DNA from: Hybos culiciformis
Taxonomy: Eukaryota > Arthropoda > Insecta > Diptera > Hybotidae
NCBI GenBank assembly: GCA_964007475.1
Contig: OZ023273.1
Coordinates: 132,178,732 to 132,242,731 of the forward strand
Direction of reading: 5' to 3'
DNA length: 64,000 nt
This document shows, one piece after another, positions 1 to 10,645 of this stretch. The first letter of the stretch is position 1. The number at the start of each line of letters is the position of its first letter. Position numbers and translations under genes: made by a program. The notes beneath the pieces were generated by a model, which made no database searches, was not told where the DNA came from, and saw nothing but the letters and a program-made list of their open reading frames with translations.

Positions 1-3000
1 TCTCTTAACAAACTCAGTTCGAAAAGGCGTTAAATTCTTTTTATTTTATTTTATTTTTAAAGATTCAAGCTCCAAACCGATCCAAACACTACTAGACATA
101 CCAGATCAATCAATTCTTCATATAAAAAATATGAAATATTCAAAATATTTAAGAAATCGATTGAATACGCACTGACTAGGTTAAATATAAGTACATATAT
201 ATTTTTTTAAATACAATGGACCCATTCTAATTCGTTTTACATAAATATATAATTAACTTTCTAGAACAAATTGGCACATCCAAATTTGTTTCACATGACT
301 AAATTTTGTTTTATAGTATCCTTGAAAAATATTTCAAAACAAAATGTCAATATAAAAATTAAAACAATTTTCCATCGAAAATGTGTATATATACATTTGT
401 AAATACATAAGCCTACATAAATATCTTGTGAAATTAATTTTTTACTTTGCTATTATATAAAATGGATATTAAGATGTAAATTTCTTAAAAAAATTTAAAC
501 ACTAGAAAAAACTCAGTTATATAAAAAAAAAATTTGCATCACATTTTTTACAAATTATTTTCAAAGAATTTTTTTCTTTTAAATCTGTATTTAAGTACTA
601 ATGTAAGCATATTTAATGCTTATTAAGCTGTGATCACATAGATTTAGAATTTAATAATAAAAAAAAAATAAAAATTCTAACTATAAACACGAAACATCTT
701 TTCTTTTTGCATATTATATTAGATATTATCGAGGATATTATACTCTTGTAGATTGAAATTAAACTAATTCGGACTTCTTGTTATAGATAGTGTAACACTG
801 TTTATATTTTAAGTTTGTACTTGCATATAATATACTACTTTTCGCCTATGGTTACTATAATAACAGTCTATATGAAAAAGTATAGTTTTGAGTTTTGAGT
901 AAAACGCATTTAAAGTTTTAAAAAAAAATAAAAATTTCAAATAAAACATACTAGGATCAAGATTTTCAAGAATATATCGAAGTTGTGTTTATAAAGTGGA
1001 CTACAGGGTATCCAATGGTGCTATAATGGTGCTATTATCATACAGAGCAGACGTTATACATTATTGTAAACAAACCTACCAAAATCTGTTTAGTTAATGC
1101 CAATATTTATATGCTTTAAACAAAATTAAAAATATAAGTTAAATTCTTAAAGATAATACTTATGCTATTCTAGTTATTATAGTTATTTTAGAAAAAAAAA
1201 TTTAAAATTTAAAAATTATGTAAAAGAATGTAATGAATATTGTTCTCGTAAATAATATTACATTATTACATACTAAAAAAGATAAGATTTTTTTAAATTA
1301 AATAGACAAAAAAAGGTTAAGGCCGTTCTGCTCTTTAGAGACTAATAATTTGCCTTAAAATATTTATTTAATATCTACGGTACATTAAGTTACCCAAATA
1401 TTTAATAATTTAGGAACATAAATTTAAATTATACTTAAATTATATGCTATTCAGTATATTTAGTGTATTAAGAAAAGGTTTTTTTTTTTTTGAAAAAATA
1501 ATATTATGGTCTTGGTTTTTTTTTTTGCTTAAAAATTATGGAGTTAGATATATATTATCTCTTGAGAGAAAAAAAAGAAATTTACTTAGAAAGTTTGGAA
1601 ATTTTTTTGATCATCATAAGAAGACTTTAAAACATAAAATGTGCAATTTTAACATTATACAGAATTTACATCTTCTTTAAGTACCAAGTTCTCAATATCG
1701 TCCATTAACTTTGTTTGTTTGTACTTTTATGTATATAAATTTATTTATTATGATGTCATTTTGAAAATAACACATTATCATCGGTCGTATAGGGATGATT
1801 CTTTACACAACGTAAATAAAAAAAAAAAAAGCAAAGAATAAAAATATTTTGCTATAACTATGAGAATTTAGAAAATATTCATGAGAAAAACTTTAAATTA
1901 GAAATAAAATTGATTGCTCGACTTAGATGTCGAATCAAAGTTGTATAAATAGTAATGTAATAAAAATGATAGTACATGTCGAGTCAATTGAAGTTCTTAT
2001 ATTATTTGCAATTCAGAATATATTATACATATAATGACGTAATAAATGTAGGAATGAGAGTTTGTTTGAAACTTTTTTTTTATATTTCTTTGCCCCCAAG
2101 TGAATTCAAAATTCATAAATTTTTATTGGATTCAATTGATTCGTTATTTATTTATAAACTTTTAAAGACAAGAACAAAAAAAGTAAATAAGTATTATAAA
2201 AAAAAATAAAAAATTCTTCAATTTATTATTATTACATAAAAACATGAACCACAATAAGGATATGATATAAAAAATATTGTGAGCATTTCCTGAGAATGAC
2301 ATATTGTCTAAATTAATGAAAAAAATATTTTTAATATATATTTTTTTTATATTTATACATAAATATGTAACTGTATAGTATGAACCTGAATATTAATAAT
2401 GTGTTATATGTATAATGTATATGCTCGTGCTATGTATTTTCACAACATTAGCGGCATAAACAATTCGAATTTTATATAATATTAAGTACTTAGGTATTAT
2501 GATTTGATAATACGCTTAATTTTATTTTTGTTAAATTGGCCAAGTATATACTTACAATATTAAATATATTATATTTAGACAACCCAGTACTAGCCTCTAA
2601 TATAACATAACTAACATAAACCACTGCATTGTAGTTACGCTGCTTTTATTCAATTAATATTGACAGTTTTTATTCCCAAAAGTTGAAATTTGTTGCAAAA
2701 AAAAAGATAGAAAAAGAATTTTTATACTATCAGCACTCATGTCCAACGAATGGTAAGGTTAAATATAACTATAAAATTATTTTTATACGTACAATTTTAT
2801 TATAATATAGCTAAGTATATACTTATCTACAAATAAATGATAATATAAATATTTAAATGTACTATGTATATAAATTCAAGTATATATTTATATGCATTAA
2901 ATACTAAGAATATAAAAATAAATTATACATAATTGAATTTAACACCTACTACTATCTCTTATTATATGAAATAATATTCATTATGTTAATGAATATAATA

Positions 3001-6000
3001 AAAATTATTTAATTTCATTAAAATGAATACTTTCTTATGCTTTGTTGTGCTTTTGCTTATCATTAATTTTATTTTCATGAAATAACAAAATTTCTTTAAT
3101 ATTAAAAGTATTTTCTTGGAAATATTATAGAGCCATAAATTAATTTTCAGTTATTATATCCTTGAAAAATATAAATAAAAATAAAATATATATATATCTA
3201 TGTACTTAATACTACTTAGTTTACTTGGATATACTTAAGTTTGGAAAGTTTGAAATTAGGCTAAAATTGGTCATTATACTATATATATACAACTTACAGA
3301 ACTATTGATTTTCCCAGAAAATACTTAAATGTATATATTACGAAAAAAAGGAAATTGTCAAAATCAGAAATTAGAATCGATTGATATTTCGACAAATAAC
3401 TATAATTTTGAAAGAAAGGAAAAAACTTCTTAAAAGAAAAATCTTTTTTTTTTACTCATTTACACTTAATTAATTTCAAAATAAAATTAATTTTGCGATT
3501 AAATCTTTTTCTAAAATATAATGATGAGAGAAATTAATGTTAGTGTTCAACCGAGTGTTAAATATACAGTTGTTGTTGATGAAGGGCTGTGATTATTTTT
3601 AATAACTATTTTTTATTTAAATAGAAATCGAATTACAAACTTCATAAGAAATAGACGAGGAAATACATATTTAATCAAATTTGTTGGTTGGATTTTAGCG
3701 ACGTTTTTAAATATAGTAGTTACGAAACGGAAAAACAATTAATTATTTCCATCAGAAAGCTATTATAAAATTATATTTGCTTTTTATTTGAGAATTTTTA
3801 TTTTTGAAATTATTGAAAAATTATTGAATTGTACACATAATGACAACATTTTAAGAGTTATAGAGGTTTCTTGAATGAAAATAAATAAAAGCAATATCGA
3901 TACTTTCGGAGGTATCGAATATCCCACTATTGAGTTTGGGATATGTTATGCCATCATGTTAACATAACTCAGAGATAATAATGTCTGTATGTAACGATTC
4001 AAACTAAAAAGAGGAATTTTTTTTTTGTTAGGATCAATAAACTTAAGGTTTTCAATTAAATTCCCGGCTCCTTTATAAAAGGTCCTTTTGGTCACAGAAG
4101 TAAAAATTATAAATTAAATGTATCTACATAAGATATTTAAATTTTTCGTTCATTCTTAATATATTATAATTTAAGTAAAAGTGTGAAAATTACCTATTAA
4201 TCTTAATTATCATAATCTTGACTTCAATATACTTATATACATCCAATGAAAAGATCAGAATCCTTGCTAAAATTTAATTCTAATTAATTATAATATAAAT
4301 GAAAATATAAATGCATTAAAAATTAAATTTGCTCTAAAATGAGAATCCTCGAGAAAATTTCTTCTATTCATTATACAATGATTAAGATGAAAAAATAAAC
4401 AATAGAAGAGTCATTGTAGAATAGTTATTTATTTATATTATATGTGACCTAATCATAATATTTTACTTCATTCTGAAGCTAAAAATTGGTTATCTTTACT
4501 TCTTATTACATAAATCTATTATAACGTCTTTATTATATTATGTAAATGTATATTATATAAGTACATATACTTATCCTTGAGTAAGTATGTTGTAAGTGTA
4601 GGAGTATGAAAGACATTAAAATAAAAATATAGTTCTATAAGAACTTGGGGAACAAAAAACGAATGAATTTATTTCCCAAATAGGGAATAAAAGTTTATTG
4701 TACATATTTGCATAATTATATTTTTTTTTTTTAAGATTCGTATCTATTTAATGAAATAATCTTATATTACAATTTTTTTTATTATTATTATTTTAATTTC
4801 TTTTTTTTTTTTTCATAAGAAAAATATCTTTAAGAAAACTGTTTTCTCTCAAAAATAAAAATTCTACCATTTTAATCAGCACTTTTTAAGTTATAAAAAA
4901 AAAAAAGAAAAAAAAGTAGACAAAAAAAAACTCAGCACTGCGGTCGAGTTAATAATTTTCTTTCATTATTATTATTATTTCTTATTACCAGCACTTAATG
5001 TATTTCTACTCAACTTGAACAAAAGCATACTTTTTTGTAACTAACTTTTTTTTTAATTTTTTATCGTTTCTTCTCTTTTATTTAATTTAAAATATTATGA
5101 TAATAATAATTTATAAAAAATATTATATATATTTTAGGTACCTAAGTGTATAAAAGTATATTGCTACAAAAAAAAACAAAAAAAACAGAACCAGGAAATT
5201 TATATAAATTGCAATATTAAGGCCAATGCCATTAATATATGTATGTCAGTTGTGGTGACCATTTCTGACTGAAGAGCTTTCAAAGTTGAGACTTTAGTAA
5301 ATAAAAATAAGTATTTGTTTAATACTTATAATAGAACGGACTTGAGTTGTTCAACAGAATAAATTTTTGGGAAAAAGTATTTTTCAATCAATTTTTTTAA
5401 ATACACCTAAAACATGTTGCTCCTTTATTCAGGAAAAGTTTTTCTTTTAGAACTATTTATTTGATCTTATATGTCAAAAGCTATTTGTTCAGAATGAAAT
5501 AGCTAGTTTTTCATCTGACGAGAATCGATGACTTAAGTATGTATATTGATACCGAAAGCAGTCGTTTTAATCTTTTAACCACTACACGATTCAGACTCTG
5601 AAAGTCTATGTTCAACGCAATACAAAGGATACAAAAATGAATTCAAATCCTCTTGTAAGAATAAAAAAACAACATGGAAGAATAATGAAAAAGCATGCGA
5701 AAAAAAAATATAGATTGAAAGATAGAAACAATATTGAATAGGAAAAATTTCAGTTCACCTGCACAATATATAGTCTTATACTTTATTCTTCGACATAATG
5801 GATCCCGTAGAATAAATAAAAAAAATTTTTTTTATAGTACTTAAAAGTACGCAAATAAAGGTATAGTCGATATGAAAATATTTTTTTTTTTTATAGATAA
5901 TTTTTTTTCCATAACATTTTCATTACGATGGATTTTTTAATAAATTCATTATACAAAATGATTATTATAGTTCTTGAACGATTTGAATAATGTTTTTTTT

Positions 6001-6519
6001 TTATTCAAGGACGAAAGGTTTATTTTTTTTAACATATAATACACAGTAAGTACTTATCTATTTCTTTATTATTATGTAACGAGCTATTGAGATATTATAA
6101 ATCTCTTTATTTTATTATTATGTTTCTGGCAAATATAGCTTAAAGATCTATCTGTTACTGGGAATTATGGTTTTTCATGATTATAAATGTTTATTTTAAT
6201 TGGACACAAATTGTATTTGTATCTTGTCCTTGACGATATCTATAGATAGATGTATATTCAAGGTACAAGTGTCCTAGACTGATTATAAAATAATTTAATT
6301 AAATTTTTTATTATTTTACAATTCAGAAAGGAGACAGAAGAACTCGAATATGTCCGTTTATTCAAAGAACCTTAAACTTGGAGAATGTATGATTTATTTT
6401 GGAAAAAAATATTAATTAAAATACAATATAAAAAGTCAATTCTAAGATTCCAGTTTTATAGAGTTATGACATAGACATAATTGGTTTCGTAATTTTTAAA
6501 AGTTAACATAAGAAAAATA
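1..6519. other. Non-coding AT-rich DNA, no gene recognised
   Basis: No open frame here looks like protein: the two longest (1444-1680 and 1976-2209, + strand) are lysine/phenylalanine/tyrosine-rich low-complexity translations expected from AT-rich sequence. The one compact structure I noticed is a small hairpin at 3919-3944 with an 8-bp stem (ATATCCCA/TGGGATAT) and 10-nt loop. It could be upstream flank or first intron of oaf. Confidence 0.6.
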
Positions 6520-6552
6520 TTAATATGCGAGGGGTCAACCACAGCTTAAATA

Positions 6553-6650
6553 AAAATGCAAGTATTCCCAATTTTGGCAATAAACTGTATTTATTGCCAT
6601 ATTGCCAATATGTTGCCAATATTGCCAATATTCCCAAATATTGTCATTTG
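6553..6650. repeat. Left subterminal TATTGCC/ATTCCC repeats
   Basis: Short irregular repeats of ATTGCCAAT and ATTCCCAA follow the left terminal inverted repeat of the 6528-8434 element. They resemble the array at its other end and may be transposase-binding sites, as subterminal repeats are in several DNA transposon families. That role is inferred. Confidence 0.6.
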
Positions 6651-7565
6651 TGACTTTTAGCCCCATCTACGAACGATTTTTGAATTCATTATCAACAGAA
6701 TTAGAATGCTCCCATCTATTTCAATTAAAAAAATTTGAAAATCGGTTTATAAATACCCGAGAAATCTTAATTTTAGTATTTGAGCAGATTTTCAGTATAC
6801 ATTTTCCTTGCGATTTCAAATTGACTATGTTGGATAAATGTCTCTCTACAGCTTTCGTAATTTTCAACCGATCATCAATGTTTATGTGTCAAAATGAAAG
6901 GTGAGATTGTCTTCTATAATTTGACCGGACTGCGTTTTTTTCATTATTTGAGCATTACTATAACAGTCATTAAATTGGAATGCTTGGGCGGTTTCAATGA
7001 TATTTATGTCGTTGGAGAGGTAATTAGAACAGCTTTCCATTGGTATAAAGTAAATGGTGTTTCGATGACTTGTTACCGACTTATGAGTACAAATGTACAA
7101 ATATATACCTCAGAAAGCATGAAAAATTGCAATTGGTCCATATAAAAAATTCGAGCTGATGCAAACGAACCAAGTATCATTTTTAACTTACTTTTGGGTC
7201 AGGATTCAAAAATTATAGTGAGGTCTCTGGAGCATTCATGAAGTTGAAATTTGTTCTGCAGTGTTATTGAACTTTTATAAAAATAATTTTCAATTAATTT
7301 TTTCGAAAAAATAATTTTTGCCAGAAAAAATTGTTATACATGTTCGGTAGTAAATTATAATATTTTGACGGCATAAGAAAAAGAAAAAAAGCTACCTATA
7401 AAAAAAAACTTACTTAATATTTATAGACTTAAGTAGTTACTTAATATTTAAAGACTTTACAATAACTTTTTTTAATATTATGATTAATATTATAATTATT
7501 ATTATAATTATTATTATTTTTTTTGTGCTGAGTGAATGGAAAAAAAGTATTATTTGTCTCCTTTC

Positions 7566-7830
7566 ACAAATTAGTTATTTTGTGAAGAAAATATATTTCT
7601 TCATAGTTATTTGTGAACAAAATATATTTCTTCAATGCAAATTAGGTATTTGAAAAATATATTTTTGGTACTTAGTTATTGATTTTTCGATAAGAAATAT
7701 ATTTCTTCATAAAAATATATAAGTTAGATAAGAAATTACTTTTTCATAGAAATTATTTGAAAAAAAATATTTTTTCATAGTGTTTTGTTTGGAAATATTA
7801 TTTTGATAGCAATTTGTATGGGAAATATAT
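7566..7830. repeat. Degenerate tandem repeat (AATATATTTCTTCATA-like)
   Basis: About six imperfect copies of a 35-50-bp unit centred on AAATATATTTCTTCATA occur in a row, separated by variants of GTTATTTGTGAA. They lie inside the 6528-8434 transposon and seem to be an internal expansion of it. No coding potential is visible. Confidence 0.55.
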
Positions 7831-8217
7831 TGCAATATCAATTTTTGTTTCACAAATATCAGAGTGATTTATTCCTTGATTAGAACAAAAGCTACTTAGG
7901 TATCTTTGATTAGGAGGAGCGTTGTGGCAGTAACGGTATTTTCTTTTCTATTTGTAGTATGTAGAATATTTTCTGTAAAAAGTACACATTTGCAATATTT
8001 ACATAAAAAGCAATACTTAAAGAGTGCGTTCCCAAACTGAAATTATTTGAAAAAATGTAAAATAATAGCTGTGAAATCATATTGTTCCAACACTAGAAAT
8101 CCTAGAAATTAAAATAATTTTTCAGTTTCTAAAATAGTCTCAGTTTCGGAATTTTTTCTAATTTTTTTTATTAGAAAATGTTAATGTATTGTGTATAATT
8201 ATGACATTATAGATGAA

Positions 8218-8416
8218 TTATTGCCAAACTATTACTCGTATTCCCAATTTATTGCTCTTATTGGCCAATTTATTGCTCTTATTGCCAATTTATTGCCTAA
8301 AATTCCCTGTATTGCCAAAAATTCCCCTGTATTGCTTTATTGCCGCAATTAATTGAATTATTCCCTGTATTGCCAACTTATTGCCGTTATTGCCGAAGCA
8401 AAATGCAAGTATTCCC
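8218..8416. repeat. Right subterminal TATTGCC array
   Basis: A run of about ten short units of the form TTATTGCCAATT / TTATTGCTCTT / ATTCCCTG ends just before the right terminal inverted repeat. It mirrors in composition, but not as a strict inverted repeat, the array at the left end of the same element. Confidence 0.65.
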
Positions 8417-8842
8417 TTGGTGGTTGACCCCTCGTTAATATGTGAATAGTTTATTCTATACATTACATTGTAAATGTATTTAACAGACGTCAGAATTATG
8501 TTTTTCTGTACTTCATCCAGAATAATAATAATGAAAATAAGAAAAAAAATCTTTGATGTTCTTTTTGTGTTGAAAGAAAATATTTTTCAAAAAAAAAAAA
8601 ACTATTATAACAATCAAAAAGGTATCAGATTCAAAAAAAAAAAAAAAAAAACGAACAATTTGTTGATAACAAAAAATAAATAATATTTTTTTGAAATTTG
8701 GGTTTAACTTTTCCAAAAAAGGACATAAGAGAAGAATACTAACTATACATTAGACTGGTTCATTTTTGAGGTCATGTTGAGATTTTCTTGCCGCCCATGC
8801 AGATTTCGAACAATTAAATAAAAAAAACGAGAAAACGCTCTT

Positions 8843-9667
8843 AGATTTTTCGAAATTTTGTTTCCCCATCAAGCGCAACCAGTTTTTGTGATGGCTGAGG
8901 CCTAGACCTAATAAGGTGGGTTCAAAACTCTGTAACTTTTTTCTCTTTGAATTTTTTTTCCTCCTTTTTTTTTTGGTTTAACTGTCTTGATGCTCCCTTC
9001 ATTTTTTGTTAACATGGTAAGGCTATACGACTTATCCTTTTTTTTTTACAACTCTCTAAAGGTGAATTTAAACTTTTGTCCCCATTTTATGTTTACTTTA
9101 AGACACCATATCTTTTCTAATTTTAAGAGAAACATTTTTTTTTTTTTTTCATAAATTTGGCATAAATTTTCATCATTTTTAGCATTATAACTAAAAGACA
9201 AAATTCTATTAAGTTCTGGTTTTTAAGCTACAATTAATTTTACGACATTAAAAGTTTCGCTTTCGTAATGCATTGGTCATTTGATTCATTTGTTAACTGA
9301 TCTATTTTTTTTAAATAGGAATCAAAAAAGGAGATTTAGAATAGAAATAAACAAGAATTTAAAAATTGTTTTAAATTTATATTTACTTATGATTAATTTT
9401 TTTTCAATTAATTTTAAAAATATTTGTTTTTCCAATAATCGCAATGTTTGGCCGATGCTGGCTCACGATTTGGAGAATAATTTGTTTTTGAGTCTCGTCA
9501 GAAGTTAACGATGTGTTAAATTCCGTCATTAATGCAACACTCCTCTCGCGTTGTCATTAACAACTTGTAACTTCTGAACTAATCGAAGGACGTCTTGATA
9601 TCCTGCATCAGATTTCCATAGAGCTGGATCAATGTTTAAAAACTCAATAGATATTTTCAAGCATTGA
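8843..9667. repeat. Left arm of large inverted repeat
   Basis: This segment is the near-perfect complement of 9744-10555. The main differences are a roughly 20-bp segment near 9620-9645 present only in this arm, small indels in A/T runs, and scattered substitutions. Transcribed as one RNA, the two arms would form a hairpin of about 0.8 kb. Confidence 0.9.
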
Positions 9668-9714
9668 CAAAAATTCCATCGAATTTTGATTTGCCTAAAA
9701 TACAACTGCAGAAT
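9404..9714 (-). pseudogene. Transposase C-terminal remnant, left arm (frameshifted)
   Basis: Read on the minus strand from 9714 down, this frame gives a protein-like sequence with words such as LKISIEFLNIDPALW, YQDVLRLVQKL and VVNDNA. A one-base deletion near 9555 then breaks the frame. After the shift it continues as ERSVALMTEFNTSLTSDE and QKQIILQIVSQHR, and stops at 9404-9406. Its composition is unlike the surrounding low-complexity translations. It extends further upstream than the right-arm copy, across the spacer, to a stop at 9715-9717. I believe it is the carboxy-terminal part of a transposase because it sits in a transposon next to its end and is duplicated with it, but I cannot name the family. 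It is non-functional: truncated, frameshifted and without a start. Confidence 0.6.
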
Positions 9715-9743
9715 TTAGTCACTAAAAATTCTTTAAATTTTTT

Positions 9744-10555
9744 TCAATGCTTGAAAATATCTACTGAATTTTTAGACAAGAATGGAAATCTGTGTAGGAT
9801 ATCAAGACGGCCTGCGATTAGTTCAGAAGTTACACGTTGTTAATGACAACGCCGAGAGGAGTGTTGCATTAATGACGGAATTTAACACATCGTTAACTTC
9901 TGACGAAACTCAAAAACAAATTATTCTCCAAATCGTGAGCCAGCATCGGCCAAACATGGCGATTATTGGAAAATCAAATATTTTTAAAATTAATTGAAAA
10001 AAATTACTCATAAATAAATATAAATTTAAAACAATTTTTAAATTCTTATTTATTTCTATTCTAAATCTCCTTTTTTGATTCCTATTTAAAAAAAATAGAT
10101 CAGTTAACAAATGAATCAAATGACCAATGCATTACGAAAGCGAAACTTTTAATGTCGTAAAATTAATTGTAGCTTAAAAACCAGAACTTAATAGAATTTT
10201 ATCTTTTAGTTATAGTGCTAAAAATGATGAAAATTTATGCCAAATTTATGAAAAAAAAAAAAAATGTTTCTCTTAAAATTAGAAAAGATATGGTGTCTTA
10301 AAGTAAAAATAAAATGGGGACAAAAGTTTAAATTCTCCTTTAGAGCGTTGTAAAAAAAAAAGGATAAGTCGTATAGCCTTACGATGTTAACAAAAAATGA
10401 AGGGAACATCAAGACAGTTAAACCAAAAAAAAAAGGAGGAAAAAAAATTCAAAGAGAAAAAAGTTACAGAGTTTTGAACCCACCTTATTAGGTCTAGGCC
10501 TCAAACATCACAAAAACTGGTTGCGCTTGATGGGGAAACAAAATTTCGAAAAATC
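9744..10555. repeat. Right arm of large inverted repeat
   Basis: This is the complement of 8843-9667, joined to it through a spacer at 9668-9743. The open frame at 9782-9997 and the mirrored frames around 9281-9508 and 9910-10119 are paired consequences of this symmetry. Confidence 0.9.
9782..9997 (+). pseudogene. Transposase C-terminal remnant, right arm
   Basis: This 71-residue open frame encodes the same sequence as the minus-strand copy in the left arm, here without the frameshift: YQDGLRLVQKLHVVND, AERSVALMTEFN, LTSDETQKQIILQIVSQHR, then a short tail and TGA at 9995-9997. A TAG lies three codons before the first Met, so the frame does not continue upstream; about 20 bp present in the left arm are missing here. 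It looks like the last ~60 residues of a larger protein, probably the transposase of this element family. No catalytic residues are included, so no activity is expected. The two copies differ at only a few positions, so the inverted duplication is fairly young or has been kept alike by gene conversion. Confidence 0.6.
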
Positions 10556-10645
10556 AAGGAAGACGTATTTCGTTTCTTGATGTTAACTTTCAGAATCTGT
10601 ATGGGCGGCAAAAAAAAATTTTTTGTGAACCAGCCTACTATACAT

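Larger units (their letters stand above)
6528..8434. mobile_element. TIR DNA transposon, non-autonomous, perfect 8-bp TSD
   Basis: The element is bounded by perfect 15-bp terminal inverted repeats: CGAGGGGTCAACCAC at 6528-6542 and its complement at 8420-8434. An identical 8-bp target-site duplication TTAATATG flanks it (6520-6527 and 8435-8442). Just inside each end lies the same 17-bp word AAAATGCAAGTATTCCC (6553-6569 and 8400-8416), but in direct rather than inverted orientation. Both subterminal zones are built from short TATTGCC/ATTCCC-type repeats. The interior (about 6640-7200) contains the least AT-biased sequence and short open frames on both strands, but I could not recognise a transposase. 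An 8-bp TSD suits hAT, P or Merlin elements; the ends do not decide between them. Confidence 0.85.
8751..10637. mobile_element. Fold-back DNA transposon (hAT-like ends, 8-bp TSD)
   Basis: Terminal repeats TAGACTGGTTCA (8751-8762) and its near-complement TGAACCAGCCTA (10626-10637) match at 11 of 12 bases. They are flanked by a perfect 8-bp duplication CTATACAT (8743-8750 and 10638-10645). Inside is a very large inverted repeat: arms 8843-9667 and 9744-10555 are close complements over about 0.8 kb, separated by a spacer of about 76 bp. Each arm carries the same C-terminal transposase-like coding remnant, reading outward. The outermost ~100 bp of the two ends are not copies of each other; they match the two different ends of a relative at 38777-39031. 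Original distinct termini were therefore kept while the inner part was duplicated in inverted orientation. The 8-bp TSD and TAG-type ends suggest hAT, which is not proven. Confidence 0.88.

Noticed and set aside
1444..2209. Two + strand frames of 78 and 77 codons
   Set aside because: Low-complexity Lys/Phe/Leu translations typical of A/T homopolymers; no conserved words.
9281..10119. Matching frames at 9281-9508 (+) and 9910-10119 (-) with nearly the same translation
   Set aside because: The two are mirror images caused by the inverted repeat and read the non-coding strand of the transposase remnant; they are not genes.
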